This document shows, in pieces, positions 8,228 through 17,677 of a DNA stretch of 64,000 nt (the first letter of the stretch is position 1; the number at the start of each line of letters is the position of its first letter). The notes below the pieces were generated by a model, which had not been told where the DNA came from, did not search any database, and saw nothing but the letters and a program-made list of their open reading frames with translations. The stretch is from assembly GCA_014379905.1 (NCBI GenBank), contig JACMKX010000102.1, positions 1-64,000 of the forward strand, read 5' to 3'. This DNA comes from Ferruginibacter sp. (GTDB taxonomy: Bacteria; Bacteroidota; Bacteroidia; Chitinophagales; Chitinophagaceae). Both the position numbers and the translations under genes were made by a program.

Positions 8228-8821
8228 ATGTTAGACTTCAGCGTAATTTCCCTCAAACAAATACTCACCATTACATTTACCTTGTTTGCCGTAATAGATA
8301 TATTGGGCAACATTCCTGTGCTGGTAACGCTGAAGGCTAAGATGGGCGGCCATATCAGGAGCAACCAGGCCACGCTGGTATCCGGTGGTTTAATGATCCT
8401 CTTCCTGTTTTTAGGCCAGGAGTTACTCAATGTTTTAGGGTTGGATGTAAAATCATTTGCAGTAGCAGGAAGTATCGTGATCTTTATTTTAGGCCTGGAA
8501 ATGGTATTGGGACTGGAATTTTTTAAAGCAGATAACAACCCCCGAAGCGGGAGCGTGGTGCCCATCGCTTTCCCGCTGATAGCAGGCTCCGGCACACTCA
8601 CCACTATTATGTCACTAAAGGCAAACTATGAGAATATTAATATACTTATGGGCATTTTAATAAACTGTGTGGTGATCTTCTTAGTTTTGCACTCCTTAAA
8701 ATTTATTGAAAAAGCATTGGGCCCTTCGGGTTTAATTGTGGTAAGAAAATTTTTCGGCGTAATATTGCTCGCTATTGCAGTAAAGATCTTTGGAACAAAT
8801 GTGCAGGATTTTGCGAAATAA
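8228..8821 (+). CDS. MarC/UPF0056 family membrane protein
   Basis: 197 residues with six hydrophobic segments. The pattern FAVIDILGNIPVLVTL near the N-terminus, and FPLIAGSGTLTTIMSL in the middle, are the two conserved stretches of the MarC (YchE/YhgN-like) family, which has a mirrored two-half topology. Despite the name, MarC itself has not been shown to confer antibiotic resistance; the transported substrate is unknown. Single gene with its own promoter. Confidence 0.85.
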   Translation: MLDFSVISLKQILTITFTLFAVIDILGNIPVLVTLKAKMGGHIRSNQATLVSGGLMILFLFLGQELLNVLGLDVKSFAVAGSIVIFILGLEMVLGLEFFKADNNPRSGSVVPIAFPLIAGSGTLTTIMSLKANYENINILMGILINCVVIFLVLHSLKFIEKALGPSGLIVVRKFFGVILLAIAVKIFGTNVQDFAK

Positions 8822-8889
8822 AAGCTGATTTATGATTTAAAGTGCTCCTAAAATCAGAAATCACCAATCAACAATCATCAATCCCAAAG

Positions 8890-8961
8890 GGCCTCGTCGT
8901 ACAATGGATAGTATAAGAGTTTCCGAAGCTCCAGACCCAGGTTCGATTCCTGGCGAGGCCA
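8890..8961 (+). tRNA. tRNA-Arg (CCG anticodon)
   Basis: Acceptor arms GGCCTCG (8890-8896) and CGAGGCC (8954-8960) pair fully with discriminator A. The T arm CCAGG-TTCGATT-CCTGG is perfect. The anticodon loop TTCCGAA lies in a stem with a G-T pair at its base and gives anticodon CCG. CCA is not encoded (ACTA follows). Its last 11 bases are the left copy of the island repeat. Confidence 0.93.
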
Positions 8962-8964
8962 CTA
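8951..8964 (+). repeat. Left attachment repeat (tRNA 3' end)
   Basis: TGGCGAGGCCACTA, completing the acceptor stem of tRNA-Arg; identical to 11443-11456. Confidence 0.75.
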
Positions 8965-8976
8965 AACTATCTCAAT

Positions 8977-9017
8977 AAACCTTTGGAGTAATCAATACTT
9001 CAAAGGTTTTATTTTTT
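8977..9017 (+). terminator. Rho-independent terminator after tRNA-Arg
   Basis: AAACCTTTG (8977-8985) pairs with CAAAGGTTT (9001-9009), followed by TTATTTTTT. It lies just inside the island, so the element supplies the terminator of the tRNA it entered. Confidence 0.8.
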
Positions 9018-9141
9018 CAGAACTAACGGTTTCGTAACGCTTTTACTAAAAATTCCTTGATTATTTCTTCAGGGCTAAGTTCCAAAAAATTCTGAAATAA
9101 AAACTAAAAAAAGGGGATTTAATCAACTGCGGCATGATAGT

Positions 9142-9720
9142 TCAAATTTCATCCAAAATTGAAAAAATAAATGGTAAATCCTTCTTTAGCAGTCCTCCAA
9201 TTTTATAGTACAAAACCTTTTCATCTACATCAATTATGAAACTCATATTAAATGAATCGATCGTTGGGTCAATGGGGCCTAAGTCAGGATTACGGGATAA
9301 AAGTGTTCTCAGAGAACTTCTTAAACCTTCTCCCGCAGTCGTAAGAAATCTGTAATTCATATTCAATTTCCTAGCCTCAAGAAATAAGGGAATTGCAATA
9401 GGTGTCAAATCACTGCAATAAGCGATAAATACTACTTTATCGTTATCGTGATATTTCATCTGGATTTGGTGCAAAGCGGGTATCCCTTCAATAGATCCTT
9501 TACAATGTGAATTCCAGGTAGTGAAGAATATTACTTTGCCAATGATGTATTCATAATCCTCAGCACTGATAAAAGCTTTTAGCGTGCTTAGGAAGGAGTC
9601 ATCTACCACGTTAACAAGAAACCTATCTTTAGATTTGGAAAATGATATACGAATGTCAATGACTTTAAAATAAATTAGTAGAGCTATTATAAGGGCAAAG
9701 GAAATTATGTAATAAATCAT
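9142..9720 (-). CDS. Membrane-anchored thioredoxin-fold protein without CxxC
   Basis: 192 residues: one N-terminal membrane helix (about 2-20, YYIISFALIIALLIYF) followed by a TlpA/thioredoxin-like domain. GKVIFFTTWNSHCKGSIEGIPALHQI occupies the position of the usual strand plus WCxxC helix, but only one cysteine (SHC) is left; KVVFIAYCSD follows as the next strand, and MSFIIDVDEKVLYYKIGG resembles the cis-Pro region. It would face the periplasm. A dithiol oxidoreductase activity is unlikely; a scaffold or monothiol role is possible. It starts one base after the stop of the upstream lipoprotein gene, so they are coupled. Confidence 0.6.
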   Translation of the reverse strand: MIYYIISFALIIALLIYFKVIDIRISFSKSKDRFLVNVVDDSFLSTLKAFISAEDYEYIIGKVIFFTTWNSHCKGSIEGIPALHQIQMKYHDNDKVVFIAYCSDLTPIAIPLFLEARKLNMNYRFLTTAGEGLRSSLRTLLSRNPDLGPIDPTIDSFNMSFIIDVDEKVLYYKIGGLLKKDLPFIFSILDEI

Positions 9721-9721
9721 A

Positions 9722-10210
9722 TTATGGTATAATATGATAGGGAACTTTTATAACTATGGTAGTATCAACGATTTCAAAGTGATACAAACCGGCGTTAACA
9801 TACATACTGTCTTTCGATCCACTTGCTGCATGGGTAACGGCGTAACTAAGAGTATCTTGAGGAAATTGAAAATCAGTCCCAACCATGAATTGACTATTAT
9901 ATACTGAACTATCTCTGTTATCTATTCCAAAAGTAATAATTTGATTGTCTTCATCAATTTCTATCCATGATTTATTATCAGAAACACCGCCATCTGTAAA
10001 GCAGTACCAAGTACTGGGTTTACAATCCACATTAAACCATACAAACTTAGCATAGAACCAAATTGAAAGGGGAAATCTTGATGCTCCTTTCCCTGCAATT
10101 GCAGAACTTTGGTTTTGGGAAGTTGAGTGGCTCGTTAAATCTTGTTTTTCTCCCGTTTTTTTACAAGAAAATACACAAATTGCAAGAATGATAGATAATA
10201 GAGTTTTCAT
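9722..10210 (-). CDS. Hypothetical lipoprotein, island cargo
   Basis: 162 residues with a signal peptide and lipobox ICVFSC (Cys16), then a Ser/Gln-rich linker and a domain rich in aromatics and beta-strand patterns (WFYAKFVWFNVDC, WIEIDEDNQIITFGI). Two cysteines (in VDCKPSTWYC) may form a disulphide. I do not recognise the family. It is first in a two-gene operon with the thioredoxin-fold protein. Confidence 0.6.
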   Translation of the reverse strand: MKTLLSIILAICVFSCKKTGEKQDLTSHSTSQNQSSAIAGKGASRFPLSIWFYAKFVWFNVDCKPSTWYCFTDGGVSDNKSWIEIDEDNQIITFGIDNRDSSVYNSQFMVGTDFQFPQDTLSYAVTHAASGSKDSMYVNAGLYHFEIVDTTIVIKVPYHIIP

Positions 10211-10302
10211 GTTACAGTTTTAATAATAATGAAATTTTCAAATCACAAAATCAAGTTAAGTTTATATTTATGAATAAGACAATATTTCTTTATTAAGTTT
10301 CT

Positions 10303-11235
10303 TTATACAGATATTCTAAAAAAGGGCTGCAAACAATAAACGCATTGACAAAATTCGAACGCAGAGTCACCGGCATCACCTACCCATTTTTTCAAAATCT
10401 TTAAACAACCAGTATGGGTTGGTAATTTGAATACTAAATCAGAAGGATTTCTTTTTTCGCCAATCAAGGAAATGGCATCATCATGTAACTTTACTATAAG
10501 CCTTTCTTTGGTTTTTAGCTGGATAATATCAATATAGCCATCTTTTACATTCTCCCATTTTAGTCTGATGGTATCGCAATGCCTTATTCCAGCGAAACAG
10601 CAAAATAGAAAGGCTCTTTTTACACCCGCATTTGAACAATAGGTATCTGCTAAAGTCTTTACCTCTTGAAATGTAAGAATATCTTTCTCAGCCGATCTTC
10701 CTTTGACATTGATTATCTCCTCAATCGGATTTTTTTTGAAGTATTTGGCAATTGTAGCCTCCTTGAACAATCGCTTCAGTTTTTTGAAGTAATTGTTAGC
10801 AGATATACCATGCATTTCTGCCGCAAGAAAATCTTTAAATTCTATCATCATACTTTCAGTGATCGCTCCACATATAAGCTTGTCCTTGCCAATCCAGTTT
10901 TTTAGCTTGTTTACAACCGCCTTGTAAGTTCTTACATCTGAGATAGGGGCTTTTCGTTTAATAAACTCCTCACAGTATTCAAAGAAATCGGCTTTAAGCT
11001 TGTAGTCTTTATCAATGGAAAATGAGCTGTAATGACTATCCAACTCAATTTTAGCAACAATCTTTTTTACTAATTCCTTTTTCGCCTTTTTGTCTTCTCT
11101 GTCAATTGTAGTTCTGGGAACATCTACATATTTAATTCCAAGTCTTGACTGAGTTCTAACACCATCATGATGCTTGTCAATCATTACACTAATAAGGTTG
11201 TTTCCAATTTTTACTTCCCTGATTTTGATCTTCAT
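10303..11235 (-). pseudogene. Tyrosine recombinase (integrase), C-terminally truncated
   Basis: 310 residues. The SAM-like core-binding domain (about 75-165) and the first half of the catalytic domain are present: FCCFAGIRHCDTIRLKW holds catalytic Arg I, and the LKTKERL hairpin the Lys. After KKWVGDAG the sequence changes to a short unrelated tail and stops; the HxxR, H/W and tyrosine boxes, about 60-80 residues, are missing. No continuation is evident in other frames. Recombinase activity is therefore not expected. Transcribed toward the tRNA from the distal end of the island; ATG start with no competing candidate. Confidence 0.8.
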
Positions 11236-11442
11236 ATATTTTATGTTTATTTCCTACAGTAACTGGACTTTTAATTCGACAACCCGTTTTTAGGGTAAAA
11301 CTTATCCACAATTTTCAAAAACGTTTGGCAAACGCTTTATCATCTCTATCACCATCAATCAAAAGAAGATAGAGTCAAAGAAAATTGTGTTTAATTTGGA
11401 ATTAATAAATGTTCGTGTGGAGGAAATAAACAGAGAAGTAAA
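11236..11442. other. Upstream region of the integrase, no gene
   Basis: A+T-rich DNA including AAAACGTTTGGCAAACG (an imperfect CGTTTG/CAAACG inverted repeat near 11319-11335) and GTTTTTAGGGTAAAACTT. Such repeats are usual near integrase genes and could be arm-type or promoter sites, but nothing firm can be said. Confidence 0.35.
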
Positions 11443-11456
11443 TGGCGAGGCCACTA
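11443..11456 (+). repeat. Right attachment repeat
   Basis: Exact direct copy of the 14 bases at the tRNA-Arg 3' end (8951-8964). Marks the outer border of the island. Confidence 0.75.
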
Positions 11457-11913
11457 TTCCTCCTTTTCGATTTTTATCCTTGATATACATTTTCACTACA
11501 CATTACCATACCCGTCAATATCAGATTACGGGGAAGCTAAAATATATTTTAAGCATTGCTACAAAACCCGATAATCTGACCTAACTACGTCAAACCGCCC
11601 GCCACCATCTCTCATCCACGGCTTTTAATGCTGTTAAAAAAAATCATATATCTTTTAATTCATTCTTATTGTAGTACCCCTTTGAACCAATTCTGCGTGT
11701 TATACTACAGGCAACAATGCCGGAAAGCTTTATGTTTACACGATTTTGAAGCGGGAAACTTTATGATACGTTCATTTGACTATTCCCGCACGCTATCATA
11801 CCTTCTGAAAAACACTGCCTTTGGAAAGATAAAAGCAGGACGGAGTATACCCGGGATTTCATAAAGTGTGAATTGCATCATTAAACCACGACCATTACCA
11901 GCTTTTCAGAGAG
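11457..11913. other. Intergenic region after the island, no convincing gene
   Basis: Contains an imperfect inverted repeat CAGATTACGGG (about 11523) / CCCGATAATCTG (about 11568-11579) that may terminate transcription. Short frames at 11387-11584 and 11628-11864 look non-coding. Presumably the promoter of the kinase at 11914 lies here. Confidence 0.5.
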
Positions 11914-14760
11914 ATGAATAAACTATTAGAACAGCAACTCCGGAAATATGTTGGTGATTCAGCAACGACCGATGAAAAGTACATGGCATTGCTCAATGTC
12001 ATCAGTGAATCATATGACTGCTATGAAACAGACCGGCAGCTGATCGAACGCTCCATCGAACGCAGTTCGAAAGAATTGACAGCACTCAATGCCGAACTCC
12101 AAAAAGAAAAAGAAGCACTTAAAAACACACATGAGGAGCTAAAAGCGCTGTTTGAAAATGTTAGAGAGGTTTTCTTTTCTGTAGATATGATTTCCTGCGA
12201 GGTTACACAAATGTCGGCTGCCTGCGAAAAAGTGTATGGTTACCCCGCATCCGCGTTTATTTCCGACAGTCATCTGTGGAAAAAATTAATTCACCCGGAC
12301 GATAAAATCATTGCAGAAAAACAGGTTGAATTATTGACGCAGGGTAAAGAAGTGCAGAATCAATACCGCATTTTAAATAAAGACAAAACCATACGCTGGT
12401 TAGAAAATAAAGTTACTCCTACACTTGATCATACCGGTCGCCTGATCCGTATAGACGGAATAACCAGTGATATATCAGAACGTAAAAAAGCGGAAGAAGA
12501 AATTATAAAAAGCAATCTTCGGTATCAGTACGTTACCCGGGCCACCTCTGAGGCCATCTGGGATTGGGATATCGTTACTGATAATGTTTTTTTTGGTGAA
12601 GGTTTCACCTATCTTTTTGGGGATATAATTGGCGGGGACTGGTTGAGCGATATTAAAAAAGTACATAATCGCATTCATCCGGAAGATATTGAGGATGTCC
12701 TGGCAAATGCGCGCCTGGCATTGAAAGGAAAGGAAATGAACTGGCACTATGAGCACCGCTACCTGAAGTCTGACGGAAATTACGCCCATGTTTCCAATAA
12801 AGCCCTCATTATAAGAGATGATGAAGGCAGGGTGATTAGAGTAATTGGTGCCATGCAGGATATTTCGGATAGCAAAAAAAATGAAGCACAAATAAGCGAT
12901 AGTGAAAAGCGGTACCGTACGCTATTTGAACAAACGCTCGCAGGTTTTTATCAATCCACGGCAGAGGGAGAGATAATAGATTGTAACGAAGCTTTTGCCA
13001 AAATGCTAAAATATGGCTCCCGTCACGAGATCCTTAAAGTAAATACAAAAGAGTTTTATTTTACGCTGGAGGAGCGTTCTGCTTTTGTGAACAACCTGCA
13101 AGGTCAAAAAAAACTGATCAACCATGAAGGCGTTTTAAAATGTAAGGATGGAAGCCCTTTATTTTACCTGGAAAATACCTCTGAGAAGGTAAATGCTGTA
13201 ACAGGCAAAGCGTTTTTTGATGGCGTAATGATCGATATATCGGATAGGAAACTTGCAGAGCAACTTATTACAATCAGCGAGGAAAAAAGAAACCTCATCA
13301 TGAACGCTGCACTGGATGCTATAATATGTATAGATACAAGAGGCGATATTAGTTTCTGGAATCCACAGGCTGAAGCAATATTTGGATGGAAAGAGGATGA
13401 AGTAATGGGGAAGTGTTTATCGGGGATAATTATACCTGACATATATCGCGAACGGCACGACGAAGGAATTAACAACTACTTAAAAACAGGTGAGGGCCCC
13501 GCCCTGAATACTTTGCTCGAACTTTCTGCCATCAGGCGAAATGGCGAACTGTTCCCTATTGAGTTAACAGTGCTGCCGATACGGCAGGGAGGTGAAGAAT
13601 TTTTTTGCGCTTTTATCCGGGATATTACCAACAGGAAAAAAAGTGAAAACGCCATTCTTGTTAGTAACGAAAGATATAACCTAGTTGCTAAAGCCACCAA
13701 CGATGTAATTTGGGACTGGGATCTGACTACTAATGAGGTTATTCGGAATAAGGAAAGCATGAAAAAAATACTTGGGTACGATGTTGATGGAACTACCGGA
13801 AATGCTGCGTTTTGGACAAGCCTGATACATCCCGAAGATGTTGCAAGAGTAACAGAAAGCTTTAAAATCATTTTCAATAATCCGCTGGAAATGTATATGG
13901 ATAAAGAGTATCGGATAAAAAAAGAAAATGGAGAATATGCATACATTTACGATAAAGGATTTGTTGTAAGAGATGCCACCGGTAAAGCGATCAGGATGAT
14001 TGGTGCCTGCCAGGATATAACGAAGCTTAAGGAGAATGAACTTCAATTACAAAAACATGCAAAAGAACTTGCTTTATCAAATGAGGAATTAGAGCAGTTT
14101 GCTTACGTAGCCTCCCATGATTTGCAGGAACCTTTGCGAATGGTGACGAGTTTTTTAACCCTGCTGGAAAAAAAATACGGATCACTCCTTGATGATAAAG
14201 GTAAAAGATATATTGACTTTGCAGTTGACGGCGCAAAACGAATGCGCCAGATCATCCTGGACCTGCTTGAATACTCAAGAGCAGGCAGAACGATTGAGAG
14301 TGCAGTAAGTATTGATGTAAACGAATTGGTGCAGGAGATACAAATATTGTTCAGAAAACGGATAGAAGAAAAAATGGCTACTATCGTTTGTGATGACTTA
14401 CCAATGCTCCATGGATACATTTCGCCACTACGGCAGGTTTTTCAAAATCTTATCAGTAATGCCTTAAAGTACAGCAGAAATGGTGTGCTGCCAAAAATTA
14501 AAATTACCGTAACAGAACAGGATAACCATTGGGAGTTTGCGGTAACAGACAACGGGATGGGTATTGCTGCGGAGTATTTCGATAAAATATTCATCATTTT
14601 TCAACGCCTTCACAGCAAAGACGCCTTTTCCGGAACGGGGCTGGGATTGGCTATTACTAAAAAAATTATTGAAAGCCAGGGAGGGAAAATCTGGTTGTCA
14701 TCTGAAGAAGGAAAAGGCAGCACTTTTTATTTTACATTATCGAAATCTACTGTAATATAA
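11914..14760 (+). CDS. Cytosolic histidine kinase with five PAS domains (block A)
   Basis: 948 residues, no membrane segment. A coiled coil (about 45-75) is followed by five PAS/PAC units, each closing with a DI(S/T)xxKKxE linker near residues 195, 325, 448, 575 and 705. HisKA follows with the phospho-acceptor His735 in ASHDLQEPLRM, then HATPase (N box NLISNALKYS, G1 DNGMGIA, G2 GTGLGLAI). It should autophosphorylate in response to ligands bound by PAS. The kinase core is nearly identical to that of the 19589 gene (EQFAYVASHDLQEPLRMV shared). First of three blocks with order kinase, stand-alone receiver, receiver-kinase. Stimulus unknown. Confidence 0.9.
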   Translation: MNKLLEQQLRKYVGDSATTDEKYMALLNVISESYDCYETDRQLIERSIERSSKELTALNAELQKEKEALKNTHEELKALFENVREVFFSVDMISCEVTQMSAACEKVYGYPASAFISDSHLWKKLIHPDDKIIAEKQVELLTQGKEVQNQYRILNKDKTIRWLENKVTPTLDHTGRLIRIDGITSDISERKKAEEEIIKSNLRYQYVTRATSEAIWDWDIVTDNVFFGEGFTYLFGDIIGGDWLSDIKKVHNRIHPEDIEDVLANARLALKGKEMNWHYEHRYLKSDGNYAHVSNKALIIRDDEGRVIRVIGAMQDISDSKKNEAQISDSEKRYRTLFEQTLAGFYQSTAEGEIIDCNEAFAKMLKYGSRHEILKVNTKEFYFTLEERSAFVNNLQGQKKLINHEGVLKCKDGSPLFYLENTSEKVNAVTGKAFFDGVMIDISDRKLAEQLITISEEKRNLIMNAALDAIICIDTRGDISFWNPQAEAIFGWKEDEVMGKCLSGIIIPDIYRERHDEGINNYLKTGEGPALNTLLELSAIRRNGELFPIELTVLPIRQGGEEFFCAFIRDITNRKKSENAILVSNERYNLVAKATNDVIWDWDLTTNEVIRNKESMKKILGYDVDGTTGNAAFWTSLIHPEDVARVTESFKIIFNNPLEMYMDKEYRIKKENGEYAYIYDKGFVVRDATGKAIRMIGACQDITKLKENELQLQKHAKELALSNEELEQFAYVASHDLQEPLRMVTSFLTLLEKKYGSLLDDKGKRYIDFAVDGAKRMRQIILDLLEYSRAGRTIESAVSIDVNELVQEIQILFRKRIEEKMATIVCDDLPMLHGYISPLRQVFQNLISNALKYSRNGVLPKIKITVTEQDNHWEFAVTDNGMGIAAEYFDKIFIIFQRLHSKDAFSGTGLGLAITKKIIESQGGKIWLSSEEGKGSTFYFTLSKSTVI

Positions 14761-14839
14761 AAAATACAAAAACTGGTCTTTTACCCTTTTTGATTAAATC
14801 TGTTGTTTGACAGCCGGAACTTTGATAAATATATTACTT

Positions 14840-15292
14840 ATGAAACCTATCCATATTTTGCTTGTAGAAGACAATGAAGGTGATATTCTGCTAACACAGG
14901 AAGCGCTTGAAGATGCAAAAATTGTAACACAGTTTAGTGTTACCAGGGATGGAAAAGAAGCGATTGATTTTCTCACTCAACAGGGAAAATATCAGCATGT
15001 AAATTTACCGGCCCTTATATTGCTGGATGTAAATCTGCCCTTAAAAAACGGCTATGAAGTGCTGCGATTTATTAAAGCACACGAAACATTAAAACTTATC
15101 CCGGTAATTATGCTGACCACCTCTTCATCAAAACGTGATATGGACGAGGCCTACGACAACCAGGTGAACTGTTATATCACAAAGCCGGTAGAAATAAATG
15201 ATTTTATAACTGTAATTACTGCTATTGAAAACTTTTGGATTTCAATAGTTGAATTACCTGAAAAAAAAGAAGTTGTATATAATAAGAGATAA
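14840..15292 (+). CDS. Rcp1-like stand-alone response regulator (block A)
   Basis: 150 residues, a single receiver: HILLVEDNEGD (acidic pocket), ILLDVNLPLKNG (phospho-Asp), MLTTSSS, and YITKPVE (Lys). The C-terminal NFWISIVELP helix is typical of the Rcp1 subfamily that pairs with phytochrome-like kinases and dimerises through this helix. ATG 14840 is chosen over a TTG at 14807 because the close paralogue at 24827 starts at the same point. It is the probable phosphate acceptor of the kinase 80 bases upstream; no output domain. Confidence 0.9.
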   Translation: MKPIHILLVEDNEGDILLTQEALEDAKIVTQFSVTRDGKEAIDFLTQQGKYQHVNLPALILLDVNLPLKNGYEVLRFIKAHETLKLIPVIMLTTSSSKRDMDEAYDNQVNCYITKPVEINDFITVITAIENFWISIVELPEKKEVVYNKR

Positions 15293-16715
15293 AAAACTGT
15301 ATAATATTCTTATCATAGAGGATAACCAGGGCGATTTTACTATAATTGAAGAGTTTTTGCAGGAACATATGTGGGCGCCTGTAATTATACGGGCTCATAA
15401 TTATCAGCAGGCATTAAAAATTTTATCGGGTAACGAAGTAGCGTTTGATGTCATTTTGCTCGACCTTAGTTTGCCTGATAAAAGCGGGCCGGACCTGGTC
15501 TCTGAAATGTTAAGAAAAGTCCCGTTATGTCCGGTTATTATTTTAACTGGGTATACTGACATTGATTTCAGCATTCAATCCATATCAAAAGGCATTTTTG
15601 ATTACCTGCTGAAAGACGAACTCAGTGCAGTTGTTTTGTATAAAAGTATTTTGTATGCTATTGAGCGCAATAAAATTATCAGGGAACTGCGAAGGTCAGA
15701 AAAGCGTGCCAGCGATCTCTTTAATTTAAGCCCGCAACCAATGCTGGTTTACGACCCGGAAACTTTTAAATTTATCCAGGTCAACAAAGCCGCAATTGAC
15801 CATTATGGCTACAACAATGAAGAGTTTATTGATATGCTTTTTCCTGACTTATGGCAGGAAAAAGATAATGTACAAACTCAGGAATTATACAACCTCTTTG
15901 AAAACGAACCCGGCGGAATACATAAGGAAAAAGTTACACATCGTAAAAAAAACGGCGATGTAATTGAAGTGGAATTATTTTCAGGAGTGGTGGTAATGAA
16001 TGGTAAAGATTTCCGGTCTGTAATTGTTATTGATGTAACCGAAAGAAATCTTTATGAACAAAAAATTATCCAGGCCATTATAAAAACACAGGAGGATGAG
16101 CGCTACGAAATTGGTGGGGAACTGCATGATAATGTTTGCCAGATAATCGCCGCCAGCCAAATGAGCCTTGGTATTTTAAAACCTGCTGTTTTATCTTCAG
16201 AAATAGCGTTATTTGACCAGTGCAGGGCCTATCTCACTTTGGCATTACATGAAATAAGAAATCTTTCCCATAGGCTGGCACCGGCATTTTTTGATGACTC
16301 AAACCTGGAACAAACATTAAACAGGCTATTTAATTCATTCAGTAGTGATGATCGGGCAGAAATTCGCTTTGATTACGATAAAGCTATAAATAGTTATGAT
16401 ATCAGCCCTGAAATTCAGATAAATCTCTACAGGATATTACAGGAGCAGTTGACCAATATTCAAAAATATGCCAACGCCGCATCAATAGAAGTGGACATCC
16501 TTATTCATAATAATACCTTAAAAATGAGGGTTTCTGATGATGGAAAAGGATTTGATGTCAATACCGCCAAAGCTGGTATCGGCCTGGCAAATATGAGAAG
16601 ACGGACCGCATTATTTTCAGGAAAATTTTATATTGTATCCGCACCAGGTGATGGATGTACCATTAGTATAGAAATACCTTTGCTGCAAACAAAACCTAAT
16701 CTGCAGCCTGCATAA
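15273..16715 (+). CDS. Receiver-PAS-HisKA_3 hybrid kinase (block A)
   Basis: About 480 residues: N-terminal receiver (NILIIEDNQGDF, LLDLSLPDKSG, LLKDEL), PAS (about 145-265), then a HisKA_3 dimerisation domain with GGELHDNVCQ (His293 if numbered from TTG 15249) and a HATPase (DDGKGFDV, GIGLANMRRR). HisKA_3 kinases normally feed NarL-type regulators, none of which is adjacent. The start is uncertain: TTG 15273 or TTG 15249; the paralogue at 25264 starts with ATG where this gene has ATA (15279). It overlaps the end of the preceding receiver gene, so the two are coupled. Cytosolic. Confidence 0.87.
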   Translation: MYIIRDKKLYNILIIEDNQGDFTIIEEFLQEHMWAPVIIRAHNYQQALKILSGNEVAFDVILLDLSLPDKSGPDLVSEMLRKVPLCPVIILTGYTDIDFSIQSISKGIFDYLLKDELSAVVLYKSILYAIERNKIIRELRRSEKRASDLFNLSPQPMLVYDPETFKFIQVNKAAIDHYGYNNEEFIDMLFPDLWQEKDNVQTQELYNLFENEPGGIHKEKVTHRKKNGDVIEVELFSGVVVMNGKDFRSVIVIDVTERNLYEQKIIQAIIKTQEDERYEIGGELHDNVCQIIAASQMSLGILKPAVLSSEIALFDQCRAYLTLALHEIRNLSHRLAPAFFDDSNLEQTLNRLFNSFSSDDRAEIRFDYDKAINSYDISPEIQINLYRILQEQLTNIQKYANAASIEVDILIHNNTLKMRVSDDGKGFDVNTAKAGIGLANMRRRTALFSGKFYIVSAPGDGCTISIEIPLLQTKPNLQPA

Positions 16716-17677
16716 AGCACCAACCCCGGCCACACGTTCCTCAGCCCTGGTATATTTCTGCAAGGTAATATATAGACGGACTGCCTTCCGGCTACCGGAT
16801 CTTCACTGTTGAATTCTTTATTTTACAAGCGGGAAACGGCGTGAATCATTAATCACGCTGTTGAACGGAAACTATTAATCTAAGATTATAAAAAATTGTA
16901 ATTATCGAATGCACGTATCTCTTTTTATTGGAACGGGTGAGGTGAATTGCCGGTTAAAATTTTTCACAATTTGGGTAGGCCACTTATAATGCCCAGGTTG
17001 GAGCCTATAGCGCCGGGGTTCCGGAATTGGCAATGGCGCCGTCGCCTGTGTAGCAGGTAAATCTTTCGAGTGCCCACAATTGAAGCATTGTCCAAAATTA
17101 AATTTTGTAAAAATGAACAGGAAGACAAATAATAGAGTGGCAGGTAAAATTTGATTTTCATGGAAGGGTTTTAAGGATGATGGATTAAATGTTCTTTACC
17201 AGGAAAAGATGGAAAGCAGGTATTTGCCCTGGGGTGAGTAATTATCGGGCAAAGTATTTCATCTATATCCATCTTTCTGCAAGTGTAAGGCATTTACTTT
17301 TGTGGCGTTCTGTCTATGATTGAAAAGAACTTTTGATAGTAACACAATTGAGTTGTAGCTGATCGACTACAGCTTACCCCAACGTTAATATAAAACCTGC
17401 AGAGTTGTTTAATAACACTACCTTCAACTGCTTTTAAGAATCAGTACCTTAATATCTTTCAAACCCAAGCCCTTGCAACTACCTGGCGAATCAATATTTA
17501 CGATAAGCATTTCCATTACTACCTGGCAAACACTTCTTGTGCATATAAAATTATTGGCTGAACAAATTTCAGGTTTAGCTGAAATTTAACGGTCATTCTA
17601 TAAATTAGTTCCTGCCGTGGTAAACATTCAGTTTATAACGACAGGTTTGTGAGGCATGTTTATTAATATTCAAAACT
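16716..17677. other. Intergenic region of 962 bases, no gene seen
   Basis: No frame with coding character on either strand. A small hairpin GCGTGA-ATCATTAA-TCACGC lies near 16840-16859. The last 150 bases are A+T-rich and probably hold the promoter of the kinase at 17678. The length is unusual for this otherwise compact island; a decayed gene is possible but not recognisable. Confidence 0.5.

Larger units (their letters stand above)
8951..11456. mobile_element. Small integrative island at the tRNA-Arg 3' end
   Basis: The 14 bases TGGCGAGGCCACTA at the tRNA 3' end (8951-8964) recur exactly in direct orientation at 11443-11456. Between them lie a C-terminally truncated tyrosine recombinase, a lipoprotein and a thioredoxin-fold protein, all on the minus strand and more A+T-rich than the flanking genes. 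This is the usual signature of a tRNA-integrated element; since the recombinase lacks its catalytic end, the element is probably a deletion remnant and immobile. Confidence 0.75.

Noticed and set aside
11387-11864. Two short plus-strand frames after the island
   Set aside because: The first crosses the att repeat, the second has random composition; neither has an evident ribosome-binding context or family.
16840-16859. Small hairpin as terminator in the 962-base gap
   Set aside because: Stem of only six pairs, no T run, 120 bases after the preceding stop; left as a remark.
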